A DNA stretch of 64,000 bases from Rhizobiaceae bacterium. GTDB taxonomy: Bacteria; Pseudomonadota; Alphaproteobacteria; Rhizobiales; Rhizobiaceae. A program made the translations under genes and the position numbers. The notes beneath the pieces were generated by a model. It did no database searches. It was given only the letters and a program-made list of their open reading frames with translations, and was not told the DNA's origin. The stretch lies in assembly GCA_029233925.1 (NCBI GenBank), contig JARGOX010000004.1, forward strand, positions 186,001-250,000, in the 5' to 3' direction. Shown here piece by piece: positions 18,561 through 27,599 of this stretch (position 1 is its first letter; each line of letters opens with the position of its first letter).

Positions 18561-19538
18561 CTATTTCAGGACGCCGACTTCCTTGTAGTAGCGGGCAGCA
18601 CCCGGATGCAGTTCCTGCAGGCCGCGTTTTGATGCTGCAAATTCCATGTTCAAGGCCTCGGCCCAGGGCGAATCCGACGTGACCTGGTCGAGATTGTCCC
18701 AAAAGGCCTTGGTGATCTTGTAGACCGTTTCCTCGTCCAGGTCCCTGCGCACGGCAATGCCGACGGCGGTGTCGAAAGAGACAACAGGAGCCTTGTTCAT
18801 CTGGCCCTTGTAAAGGCCATTGCCGATTTCCGCACGGTAGCGCCATTTTCCGAGATAGTTGTCGACCGCTTCGCCGGTGGCATCAGCAGGACCGATGAAG
18901 CGCAATTCCTCGGTTTCGGTAAACTGGATGAACTGGCCGCAAGGATCGAGACAGCCATTGACATAGACATCCACCTTGCCATCGAGAAAGGCCTGGTAAC
19001 CGGTCTGCCAATTGGCCTTGATGGCCTCATAGTCCTCGCCGACAACCAGGCCGGTGGTCGATTCAACCCAGCCTCGGGCCGCATTATAGGCGCCGCCGCC
19101 CTGGGGACCCAGAAACACCGAAGCGCCTTCGATGTCATCCAGGGTCTGGATGTCGCTGTCGGCGCGCACCGTGAAGTGATAGGCCCCATAGGGGAACCAC
19201 ATCAGGAGACTGACATTCTTGGCAAGTTCGGGCGCCTCGGGCTCGTTCTTGTACATCGCCTTGCCGGCCGCCATCAGGTTGTAGATGACAGGACTTGTCA
19301 TTGCGAAGTCGAGATTGCCGCGACCCACCTCCATCTGGTGCAGCGTGGCGGCGCCGCCACCGGAGACTTCAATGGCCACGCCCTCGACATTGTCGCTCAC
19401 CACATTGGCAAAGGTTGCCATGGTGATCGCCTGGCCAAGACTTGGCGCAATGGTCGCCATCTTCAATGTCACATCATCTGCCTGTGCGGTGGATGAAAGT
19501 GTGAGCGCAGCAATGGCTGCAAGTGTCGTTTTACGCAT
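18561..19538 (-). CDS. TRAP transporter solute receptor, TAXI family
   Basis: 325-aa periplasmic receptor. The signal peptide MRKTTLAAIAALTLSSTAQA precedes mature DDVTLKMATIAPSLGQAITM. IEVSGGGAATLHQMEVGRGN and a Gly-rich LGPQGGGAYNAARGWVE are TAXI family signatures. The ATG at 19538 has a strong GGGAGGAAACC ribosome site. It partners with the fused 4TM/12TM permease ending 17 nt away. Ligand unknown; operon context suggests an anionic sulfate ester. Confidence 0.92.
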   Translation of the reverse strand: MRKTTLAAIAALTLSSTAQADDVTLKMATIAPSLGQAITMATFANVVSDNVEGVAIEVSGGGAATLHQMEVGRGNLDFAMTSPVIYNLMAAGKAMYKNEPEAPELAKNVSLLMWFPYGAYHFTVRADSDIQTLDDIEGASVFLGPQGGGAYNAARGWVESTTGLVVGEDYEAIKANWQTGYQAFLDGKVDVYVNGCLDPCGQFIQFTETEELRFIGPADATGEAVDNYLGKWRYRAEIGNGLYKGQMNKAPVVSFDTAVGIAVRRDLDEETVYKITKAFWDNLDQVTSDSPWAEALNMEFAASKRGLQELHPGAARYYKEVGVLK

Positions 19539-19555
19539 GAGGTTTCCTCCCGTTA

Positions 19556-21655
19556 TTATGCGTTTTCTCTGGATCTGGATAAAGCGTCGACGGTTGAAGG
19601 CTCGCCCTTGAGGAACCGGTGCCCGACCACCAGAACGAAACCGGCGATCAGGGCCGGAACGGCGATGGCCATTTGCGGCAGCAGGATCGCCACGCCGACA
19701 ATGGTGCGGATGAGCCGTTCCAATGGATAAAGGCGATTTTTCTCGAATCCCGACAGCGCTGATGTCAGCAGCCACATGGACAGGGTAAAGGCGATGACGA
19801 TCCAGCCGAGATCGCCCCAGCTGACCGTGGCAATGTCGATCATCGCCCTGGAATCGGGCAATTCCTCGCCGAACCAGCCGAACAGCACCTGCAATTTGTA
19901 GAGTACGGCCGGGTGATAGACGAAGATGAAAGGGATCAGGAACCCGGCGATCGACAGGCGCGCCGCCTCGAAGGCGGTTCTGACCGGGTCCGCACCGGCA
20001 ATGGGTGCGGCGGCAAAGGCCGCCAGGGCCACAGGCGGCGTCACGGTTGAGATGACGGCAAAGAAGACCACGAAGAGATGCAGCGTCAAAGGCGCAATGC
20101 CCACCGCATCAATACCCGAACTCAGGGCGATGACGATGATGAAATAGGTGGCGCCGGGTGGCAGGCCCATGCCCAGCACGATGGCGCCCAGCGCCACGAC
20201 CACCAGTGTCAGCAGCAATGGGCCCGACGCCAGTTGCGTCAGAAGAAGGGAAAGGCGACCGGAAAAGCCGCTGACCTGGATCAGACCGACAATCAGCCCG
20301 ATGGCTGTGACGATCACCACGATCATGGCGGACATGCGTCCTGCCTGAACAAAGGCATCATAGAGCTTGCCGCGCGAGCGGAACGCCGGGAACAGAACCA
20401 GTGAACAGGCCAGCGCGGTGATGAACCCGTAGAATCCGGCCTTGGGCACCGATGGCTGGACAAACAGGAAATAACTCAGCACGCCCAGCGGCAGGATGAA
20501 CACCAGGCATTGCACCAGTTGCCTGTGGGTCAGCCGGGGGCGACTTTCGGCCGGTAGCGGCCCCACACCCTGACGGCGCGCCTCGAAATAGACGGTCATG
20601 AAGATGCCGATATAGAAGAATATCGCCGGAATGATCGCCGCCACCACGATATAGCGGTATTCCAGCCCGATCTGTCCGGCGACAAAAAACGCCACAACAC
20701 CCATCACAGGCGGCATCACCTGTCCGCCAGTCGAGGCCGCCGCTTCAACGGCTGCTGCAAAGGCCGGTTTGAAGCCGGATTTCTTGATGACGGGGATTGT
20801 CATGACGCCGGTCGAGACGACGTTGGAAATGGCCGCGCCCGAGAGCGTTCCGAAAAGCGCCGAGGAGGCCACGGCCGCATGGGCCGCGCCGCCGGTAAAG
20901 CGGCCGGTCAGGAGATTGGCGATTTTCATCAAAAGGTCACCGGCGCCCGATGCCATCAGCACAGCGCCGAAGACGATGAAGATCAGCACATTGCCGGAGA
21001 CCACCTGCAGTGGCTGGCCAAACATGCCGCCCGTCTGCGCCCAGAAATTCAGCACCATGGAGCGCATCGACTGGCTGAAGGTGCTTTCCGACCCGGCAAA
21101 AATGCCGGTCCACTCGGGCAGCAGGCCACGGCAGAAGAAATAGATGAGCCAGAAGAGACAGAAGCCGACGATGAAACCGCCAAATTGCCGCCAGGTCAGA
21201 TAGAGCGTCAAGGCGACGGCCAGCGGGAACAGGATGAAATCCAGTTCTGTCGCCGATGGAATGGCACCGCCATCCACCGCAAAGAGCTTGGCAACCCAGG
21301 CCATGAAGGTAAGCGTGGAAACAGCCGTGAGGGCCCAGCTTACCCAGCGCCAGCGATAGGGCAGAGTCAGGAAGGAAATGGCAAAGGAAAACAGGATGGG
21401 CAGACCGAGGATCAGTCCTGTGGGGCGCAACAGGGCTCTTTCGAGGCCGCCGTGGGTACTGCCAAGCCAATGGTTCTTCAAGAGCAGGCGCTGGTCGCGC
21501 CGCGACAATTCATCGAACCCCGCAGAAGTGACTTTAATGAGCCAGCGCACCAACTCGTTCAACGGGCCGGAGGCTGCAAAAAGCAGGATCACGATGACAA
21601 AGGCAAAGGCCAGGAAATCCGCTGTTCTGTCTTCTGCCCGCCGCTCGCTGATCAT
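19556..21655 (-). CDS. TRAP transporter permease, 4TM/12TM (DctQM) fusion, TAXI type
   Basis: 699-aa inner-membrane protein with roughly 16 or more hydrophobic segments. The N-terminal part corresponds to the small DctQ-like unit and the C-terminal part to DctM (GGQVMPPVMGVVAFFVAGQI, MGLPPGATYFIIVIALS, and ISTVTPPVALAAFAAAPIAG are hallmark loops). The start at 21655 overlaps the upstream hydrolase stop as ATGA. It imports the ligand of the TAXI receptor using an ion gradient. Fusion of the two subunits is normal in this subfamily. Confidence 0.93.
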   Translation of the reverse strand: MISERRAEDRTADFLAFAFVIVILLFAASGPLNELVRWLIKVTSAGFDELSRRDQRLLLKNHWLGSTHGGLERALLRPTGLILGLPILFSFAISFLTLPYRWRWVSWALTAVSTLTFMAWVAKLFAVDGGAIPSATELDFILFPLAVALTLYLTWRQFGGFIVGFCLFWLIYFFCRGLLPEWTGIFAGSESTFSQSMRSMVLNFWAQTGGMFGQPLQVVSGNVLIFIVFGAVLMASGAGDLLMKIANLLTGRFTGGAAHAAVASSALFGTLSGAAISNVVSTGVMTIPVIKKSGFKPAFAAAVEAAASTGGQVMPPVMGVVAFFVAGQIGLEYRYIVVAAIIPAIFFYIGIFMTVYFEARRQGVGPLPAESRPRLTHRQLVQCLVFILPLGVLSYFLFVQPSVPKAGFYGFITALACSLVLFPAFRSRGKLYDAFVQAGRMSAMIVVIVTAIGLIVGLIQVSGFSGRLSLLLTQLASGPLLLTLVVVALGAIVLGMGLPPGATYFIIVIALSSGIDAVGIAPLTLHLFVVFFAVISTVTPPVALAAFAAAPIAGADPVRTAFEAARLSIAGFLIPFIFVYHPAVLYKLQVLFGWFGEELPDSRAMIDIATVSWGDLGWIVIAFTLSMWLLTSALSGFEKNRLYPLERLIRTIVGVAILLPQMAIAVPALIAGFVLVVGHRFLKGEPSTVDALSRSRENA

Positions 21656-22950
21656 GCCGTTTCTCCTTGCTCCGGATCCCCTGGTACCTGGCGCAACAGT
21701 TTTGCCGCCCAAAGGTAGGTGTTGCGCGCCGTTGCATTGATCTCGTCTTCGGCCAGCGCCTCCATGGCATCCGCCTTCAAAAGCCGGGCCTGGCTGTGAT
21801 GGGCGGGCGCATCCAGCGCCAACAGATGGTCGCAGAGCTCAAGCCGCCATTGCAGGTCTTCCGTGCTGGTGGCTGCCTGCATGAGCGCTTGCGCACCGCC
21901 GGCAAGCTGCGCCAGATGCGTGGCGCGTTGCTGCGACGAGAGTGTTCCCAGATGGGTCGGGTTGCCATCATACCAGCCGAGCGTGCCGGCGGCAAAGGCG
22001 CGCGCCGACCAGTCGATCCGGCCGTAGAATTCGCCAAGCCAGGGTTTTTGCGCCAGCTCCTGCGGCAGTTGGATCGATGCGGCGATGTCATCCATCGACA
22101 GGCCCTGATCCATCATCGACGCCGTCTGCCGCATGACGTGGATGATGGCGTCCCGCGTGGTGGTCAGAACCTCACACACATTGCCCGCACCGAAAACAGG
22201 CCTTGTGTGGCCGGGCGCCAGAATCTCCGCGCCGAGCTCTGCGAGCATGCCGAGTGTTTGCGCCCAGGCGGCGAAATCCCGATAGGGTGTGCCGCGAATG
22301 GCGTAGAGATTGGGAAAGGCATGGTACCAATTGTCGCCGCCAAAGAGCACGCGGGTCCCGGGCAGAAAGACCACCATGTGATCGGATGTTTCGCCGGGCG
22401 CCATGATCAAGCGCGCCGCCACGCCGTCCAGATCGATATCGCAGTCGGTCGCAATGCTTTGCGTCGGCGGCAGATAGCCGGCGCCCAGCCCCTGCATCGG
22501 GCGGTTCCCCGGCCCGCAGCCCAGCGAAATGCGTTCTGCATCGCTCAGACCGATGCCGAATTGTGCCTGGGTGCGCCGGCCAAGTGCCTTGTTGGGGGCA
22601 ATGGTGGCCATGTCGACACCCACCAGGTCGGAGCTGAAGCTGCTGCTGGCAAGGATCGGAACATTGCCATCGGGGGCGAAGACGCTGGCGCCGGAAATAT
22701 GATCGCGATGGCTGTGGGTGTAGATGATCCGCCCGACCGGCTTGTCGGTCCGCTGGCGAAATTCTGCCAGAATATTTTCCGCCGCCCGGGTGCTTTCGCT
22801 GGTGTCAACGATGGTGACGCTCTTTGCGCCCTCGATCATGTAGACGCAGGATGCCGCAAAACCCACGGCGCCACAGATGCCGGGCGCCAGTTCGATGATC
22901 GCCTTTTCAAACTGGGTGCAATTGTGGTGTTCAAGGGCAGCATTGGCCAT
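21652..22950 (-). CDS. Metallo-beta-lactamase-fold hydrolase, alkylsulfatase (SdsA1/BDS1)-like
   Basis: 432-aa protein with the metal site THSHRDHISGASVF (HxHxDH) after an IVDTSES strand, a second ligand set at LFGGDNWYHAFPNLYA, and LAPGHTRPVFGAG. These features match the linear alkylsulfatase group of MBL enzymes rather than glyoxalases. It is shorter than SdsA1 (about 650 aa) and seems to lack the C-terminal SCP2-like domain. No signal peptide, so cytosolic. It lies 2 nt after the sulfatase stop and has a GGGGGAG ribosome site. Probably hydrolyses an alkyl sulfate (inference). Confidence 0.8.
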   Translation of the reverse strand: MANAALEHHNCTQFEKAIIELAPGICGAVGFAASCVYMIEGAKSVTIVDTSESTRAAENILAEFRQRTDKPVGRIIYTHSHRDHISGASVFAPDGNVPILASSSFSSDLVGVDMATIAPNKALGRRTQAQFGIGLSDAERISLGCGPGNRPMQGLGAGYLPPTQSIATDCDIDLDGVAARLIMAPGETSDHMVVFLPGTRVLFGGDNWYHAFPNLYAIRGTPYRDFAAWAQTLGMLAELGAEILAPGHTRPVFGAGNVCEVLTTTRDAIIHVMRQTASMMDQGLSMDDIAASIQLPQELAQKPWLGEFYGRIDWSARAFAAGTLGWYDGNPTHLGTLSSQQRATHLAQLAGGAQALMQAATSTEDLQWRLELCDHLLALDAPAHHSQARLLKADAMEALAEDEINATARNTYLWAAKLLRQVPGDPEQGETA

Positions 22951-22952
22951 GG

Positions 22953-24653
22953 TCAGTCTCCCCCATCAATCTTCGGTCCCGTATCAATATTTGACCCCGT
23001 ATAGATCTTGGGCGCCGGACCACGATAGCGCTGCGTCAGTTCGGCGGGCACCTCGGAGCCGTCGACAAGAAACGGCAATATGCCCTTGCGTCCCGACTTG
23101 CTGCGCATCGCCTTTATATCGTCTTCGGACCGTGTGACACGCTGCGCCAGCCGCCGTCCCCATTGCGCCAGACAGCCATAGAGGCGATCAATTTCAGCCT
23201 GATGCTCGTCGCCCTTGGCAAGATCGACGAATTCCTGCGGATCATTGTGCAGATCAAACAGCATCGGGCGGAAGCCGCCTTCGGCATGCATCAATTTGTA
23301 GCGTCCGTCGAAGACCATGAACAGCCGCGCATCACGCGGCTCCAGGCCCAGTTTGACGCATTGCGGGGTGGCGGAATAATCAAATTCGCTGATGACGAAT
23401 GGCCGCCACTCGGGGTTCTCGCCGTGCAACCAGGGCAGCAGGGAGCGGCCTTCAAGAATGTGATCAGGCACCTTGCCGCCCGCCACCTCCACAAAGGTCG
23501 GCGCCAGATCGATGCTTTCCACCAGCGCATCACAGGTCGTGCCGCGCGCCGCATCGGCCTCGGCCCTCGGGTCATAAATGATCAGCGGCACCTTGACGCT
23601 CGGCTCGTGAAACAGGTCCTTTTCGCCCAGCCAATGGTCCCCCAAATAATCACCATGGTCCGATGTCAGGACAATCATCGTATTGTCCATGCGTCCGCTC
23701 TGTTCCAGAAAGTCCAGCAGGACGCCCAATTGGTCATCGCATTGTTTGATCAGTCCCATATAGGCCGGGATGACCTTCTGGCGCACCTCATCGCGCTGGA
23801 AGGCCCGGGCGATCCTGTTTTCCATATAGGCGCCGAACACCGGATGCGGGTCTTCGCGTTCCATATCGTGGCGCACGGCCTGGGGCACATTGTTGGGGCC
23901 GAACATGTCGTGATAGGGCGCCGGCACGATATAGGGCCAATGGGGCTTGATGAAGCTGACATGGGCGCACCAGGGCGCCTTTGCCTGCTCAATGAATTCT
24001 ATGGTCTTGCGCGTCAGCCAGGGCGTCTCGCTGTCTTCCTCGCGGATATTGGCCGGCTTGTCGGCATTGTCGAACATCCAGCCGGAGGCCATGTCGCCGC
24101 TGTCATCGACACCGGCGTTGGCAAAATCGGCCCAGGGATTTTCCGATGGATACCCTTTGGTCTTGAGATATTCATTATAGGGCGAACGCTTCTCGTCATA
24201 GAAACCGTCCGGCCCCTGCCCCCAAAGCCCGTCATCGCGGATCCAGGCATCAAAGCCGCATTCGGCCTGACGCGCGCCGATGACGCTGTCGGCGCTGAGG
24301 CCCAGCCGCTGCATGCCCTCGGCATCGGCCTTCATGTGGGTCTTGCCAAGCAGCCAGCAATCCATGCCCGAGCGCCGCAGATGATCACCCATGGTCTGCT
24401 CGCCGACCCGCAGGGGAAAGCCATTCCACTGCGCTCCGTGCGAGGAGGTATAGCGCCCGGTGTAAAAACTCATCCGCGACGCGCCGCAGATCGGCGATTG
24501 CACATAGGCATTGGTGAAGCGCACACCCATTTTCGCCACACGGTCAAAATTCGGCGTGTGCAAATGCGGATGCCCGGCGCACGACAGATAATCGGAACGC
24601 AACTGGTCATACATGATGAACAGGATGTTCACCGGTTCTGGTGCTGAATCCAT
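22953..24653 (-). CDS. Sulfatase family hydrolase (formylglycine-type arylsulfatase/choline-sulfatase-like)
   Basis: 566-aa alkaline-phosphatase-fold enzyme. ILFIMYDQLRSDYLSCAG holds the metal-binding Asp. SPICGASRMSFYTGRY carries the C-x-A-x-R core whose Cys would become formylglycine, a variant of the common CxPSR. GKTHM and VLTSDHGDYLGDHWLGEKDL supply further conserved ligands. No signal peptide, so it should act in the cytoplasm after uptake. First gene of the operon, with GGAGAGA before the ATG at 24653. It could alternatively be a phosphonate monoester hydrolase, which shares this fold. Confidence 0.88.
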   Translation of the reverse strand: MDSAPEPVNILFIMYDQLRSDYLSCAGHPHLHTPNFDRVAKMGVRFTNAYVQSPICGASRMSFYTGRYTSSHGAQWNGFPLRVGEQTMGDHLRRSGMDCWLLGKTHMKADAEGMQRLGLSADSVIGARQAECGFDAWIRDDGLWGQGPDGFYDEKRSPYNEYLKTKGYPSENPWADFANAGVDDSGDMASGWMFDNADKPANIREEDSETPWLTRKTIEFIEQAKAPWCAHVSFIKPHWPYIVPAPYHDMFGPNNVPQAVRHDMEREDPHPVFGAYMENRIARAFQRDEVRQKVIPAYMGLIKQCDDQLGVLLDFLEQSGRMDNTMIVLTSDHGDYLGDHWLGEKDLFHEPSVKVPLIIYDPRAEADAARGTTCDALVESIDLAPTFVEVAGGKVPDHILEGRSLLPWLHGENPEWRPFVISEFDYSATPQCVKLGLEPRDARLFMVFDGRYKLMHAEGGFRPMLFDLHNDPQEFVDLAKGDEHQAEIDRLYGCLAQWGRRLAQRVTRSEDDIKAMRSKSGRKGILPFLVDGSEVPAELTQRYRGPAPKIYTGSNIDTGPKIDGGD

Positions 24654-24862
24654 GAAGTTCGTCTCTCCCTTTGCTTATTGTGGCACAAGTGATGCGTTGT
24701 GCGAGCCGGATTTTGCAAATGTGCCGCCTGGTGGCACGCCACAGGGATGCTTTATGCGTGCCCTAAGGTGACCAGGCTCATTCTGGTTCTTCTGCCGCAA
24801 CCAAATCGGTTTCAAACTGGCAACCGGCAGGTTGCGCCTGAATAGAACGATCTGAAAACCCG

Positions 24863-25375
24863 TTAATCAGCATCAATCTGGTTCAATTGGTTTTCAAAGC
24901 TGATTTGAATTTGGCGCAGTTCTTCGTTGGCGGCGCGTATGTTGGAACTGCCTGTTGCGTTCACTTCGACATGGTCCGAAACATGGGACAATTTGCGCCG
25001 CTTGCTTTATGTTGATCGGACAGAAAGTCCCCGACCTGAAATGTCTTTATCGGTTTCGAAAAACCCTTCGGCGTGATCTCGCTGTGTGGTTTGCATACGA
25101 TTTGATCCTCTACCAGATTATGGGTGCTTTCATCGATCAATATGGTATCCGCCGATGCACTTGTCTGCAAATCGAGCCGCCAGGTTTTTCAAGACCGATA
25201 TTCGACATTTCCGACAGACAGGAATTGATCATTAGGGCAAGGCGCTCGGGCTCAAGCGAGTCGGTCAACGGAACAAGGGCGTCAATGAATGCAAACAGCT
25301 TACGGTCCGGCGCCTGGCACCCGTTTGATAGTACCCGTCCGGTGAAAGCGCTCCGGGGAGAGCATCTCGCAAGAG
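24863..25375 (-). pseudogene. Degenerate class III adenylate/guanylate cyclase
   Basis: Read on the minus strand in shifting frames. Around 25200-25305 there is DSLEPERLALMINSCLSEMS, matching the cyclase core after the FxDIxGFT motif, which itself is corrupted. Around 24990-25180 there is QTSASADTILIDESTHNLVE, then KGFSKPIKTFQVGDF, matching the end of the cyclase domain. Around 24863-24965, in a third frame, is a coiled-coil-like tail (AANEELRQIQISFENQLNQI) ending in a stop. The central catalytic portion is missing and at least two frameshifts are present, so it is non-functional. Confidence 0.65.
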
Positions 25376-25709
25376 ACTGCCATGTATGAAAGACTTTTGA
25401 ATCAAATTCTCACATTGGCCAAAATGCGGGTAGCGAAAAAATCAGTGCTGGGTTCTGACAGGCTGGAAGCAAAATCGACAGTGCTACAAGGGGATGGCAG
25501 GGTCAGATTGCTGCCTTGGTACCCTGCCGCACCGCGCTCACAATAGCCCGGAGTAACCTCGAAGGCTGTCATGTCGTCAGAAACAGCATTACACAGGGGG
25601 AATAGCTGGTGAAACAGGTCCAGAAGACAACAAGGTTGGAAAACGCCGCACTTCGCGCTGAAATCCATCCAGAGCTTGGCACCTGTTTGTTTTTGAAGTG
25701 ACCCAACCG
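25376..25709. other. Non-coding decay zone
   Basis: About 330 bp without an intact gene between the cyclase remnant and the broken glycosyltransferase. A short plus-strand stretch at 25608-25700 (TTRLENAALRAEIHPELGT) resembles the opening of aldose-1-epimerases, but it is only 31 codons long and I cannot support it as a gene. Confidence 0.35.
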
Positions 25710-26500
25710 ATGATCCCAAAAACCATACATTAAATTTGGCTCGGAGAACCCGAAAAGCCACAGTTTGTTCAAGATTGCATCAATTCATGGTCCCGCTATT
25801 GTCCCGGATACGCCTCCATCGAATGGGACAATGCCGCCGCTCTCAAAATCCACAACAATTTCTTGTCAGAGGCGGTTCGATCAAAAATTGGGCTTTTGCG
25901 TCCGATTTTCTTCGATTGCATGCGTTATGCGAACATGGTGGATTCTATCTGGATACAGATGTCGAATTGACCCGCCCGATAGAACGGTTTCGCCGCTACA
26001 GTTTTGTCACAGACTTTGAAAATTATCACGGATCCTTCGCCCCTGCGACTGCATTCATGGGTTTTCGAAAGGGCGAGAATACTACCAACGAACTCCTCAG
26101 CGCGTATGGGAAAATTCGTTTTTACGATCGCGGCGCCATCGACATGACGACGAACACTGTTCGCTTCTCTCGATCTTTTCAAGACAAATTCGTCCTCGTT
26201 CCTCCCTATGTTGGTGCAACGCCAGTCCATCTGAGACGCGACGCCGTCATATTTCCAAGTTTCTATTTCTGCACTCCGGAACCGTCAAAACCAAATTTCT
26301 CAATCCATCACTTCCTTGAATCCTGGATCAAGCCTTTTTCACGAAAACCATTGTTTTACGCAGGCCGCTTTACATTGCTGAAAATCCGCGGCGATGTGCG
26401 TCGCTCCCGCCCGGGCGATTATCTGCCCCGCCAGGAACAGAAGATTTTTTCGATCACCTGCGGACCGCGCCGCTCTTTCGTATCGGCAAAGAGATCGTAA
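25710..26500 (+). pseudogene. Broken GT32-like glycosyltransferase (Gly_transf_sug)
   Basis: From ATG at 25710 the frame reads MIPKTIH, then TAA (25731-25733) where a Gln is expected, then IWLGEPEKPQFVQDCINSWS and on to LSEAVRSK. The frame shifts by one in an A-run near 25890 and continues NWAFASDFLRLHALCEHGGF, with YLDTDVEL supplying the DxD sugar-nucleotide motif. The tail ends at 26500. One CAA-to-TAA change and one missing A would restore a protein of about 263 aa. Members of this family add sugars to glycans or lipids. Upstream lies only decayed sequence. Confidence 0.8.
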
Positions 26501-26624
26501 CATGGATTGTGTTTTTATTCTGGAGTGGTTCACGATCAAATCACAACATTTGACCGATTCCTCTTTGGTTGCTGATCCGCTTAAAACTTCGTTTCTTTGA
26601 ACCGATGTCATGACCTTCTCCTTT

Positions 26625-27599
26625 TTATACAAGCGAAGCAGACTGATGCAGCTCATCGGAAAAAAACTGTCCAACGGACATGCCGCGAAATCCGGCATTG
26701 TCATCGCGGAACAAGAACAGCGCGTTGAGACCAAGTTGGCGCGCCAATTTTGCCCCTGCGTCAGCGCCCAGAACCATGAGTGCGGTGGCCCAGGCATCGG
26801 CCTCGGCACACGTCCGCGCCACCACGGTTACCGACGTGGGTGGCGCAAGGACTGGCGCACCACGGCAAGGGTCCATTGTGTGGGACAGGCGGCGGCCCTG
26901 GACCTCGACCCAGTGGCGGTAGTCACCTGACGTTGCGACGGCGGCGTCCTGAAGTGCAAGAACCGAATGAGGTGCGCGGCGTTCCGGGTCGGGCGCTTCC
27001 ACCGCTACCGTCCAGGGTTCACCGTCAGGCCGGAGCCCAATCGCGCGCATCTCGCCATCAATGCCCACGAGCCCCGCCTCAATGCCGCATGAAAGCAGGG
27101 TCTCAGACAGACGGTCCACGCCATAACCCTTTGCAATGCCGTTGAGATCAATCGACAGAGCGGATTTTTTGAGAACCCGTCCATCCAGGATTTCCAGCGT
27201 TTCACGGGCCGGCAAGCGTGGCACAAGCATTGCCGAACGGATGCGCTCTTGATCGGCGACCCCGGGGCCAAAGCCCCAGGCCATTACCGCATCGCCCATG
27301 GTGATATCGAAGGCTTCGCACGAAGCCCTGCCGATCTCAAGCCCGAGGCGCAGCACATTCGAAAGCCGGTCTGGAATTGCTACCCATTGTCCGACGGGCG
27401 CCGCATTGACGCGCATCAGGTCGCTGTTGGGTTTCCAGGTGGACATCTGCTGGTCCACTTCGTCCACTGCCGCCTGAAGCGCAGCCTGCACAGTCTCAGG
27501 ATCATGGCCCGGTGCTGTATGGAACAGCGCCGACCATCGCGTGCCCATGGTCGGGCCATTGAGTGCATGGCGAACAGGTTCAGTAGACATCTTCGACAT
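26625..27599 (-). CDS. apbE: FAD:protein FMN transferase ApbE
   Basis: 324-aa ApbE-family protein: GPTMGTRWSALFH opening, SCEAFDITMGDAVMAWGFGPG, SIDLNGIAKGYGVDRL, and ATSGDYRHW followed by HTMDPCRGAP and DAWATALMVLGAD near the C-terminus, all matching the FAD- and metal-binding residues. It transfers FMN from FAD onto Ser/Thr of extracytosolic proteins. There is no clear lipobox or signal peptide, so its localisation is uncertain. It overlaps the end of the reductase gene by 20 nt and closes the PepSY/DUF2271 operon, whose DUF2271 protein is the likely substrate. Confidence 0.93.
   Translation of the reverse strand: MSKMSTEPVRHALNGPTMGTRWSALFHTAPGHDPETVQAALQAAVDEVDQQMSTWKPNSDLMRVNAAPVGQWVAIPDRLSNVLRLGLEIGRASCEAFDITMGDAVMAWGFGPGVADQERIRSAMLVPRLPARETLEILDGRVLKKSALSIDLNGIAKGYGVDRLSETLLSCGIEAGLVGIDGEMRAIGLRPDGEPWTVAVEAPDPERRAPHSVLALQDAAVATSGDYRHWVEVQGRRLSHTMDPCRGAPVLAPPTSVTVVARTCAEADAWATALMVLGADAGAKLARQLGLNALFLFRDDNAGFRGMSVGQFFSDELHQSASLV

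Noticed and set aside
21667-24647. 445- and 494-codon plus-strand frames opposite the two sulfatase-type genes
   Set aside because: Antisense shadows; the minus-strand genes carry complete catalytic motifs.
25608-25700. Possible aldose-1-epimerase N-terminal fragment
   Set aside because: 31 codons with a weak match to the opening strand only; too short to support.
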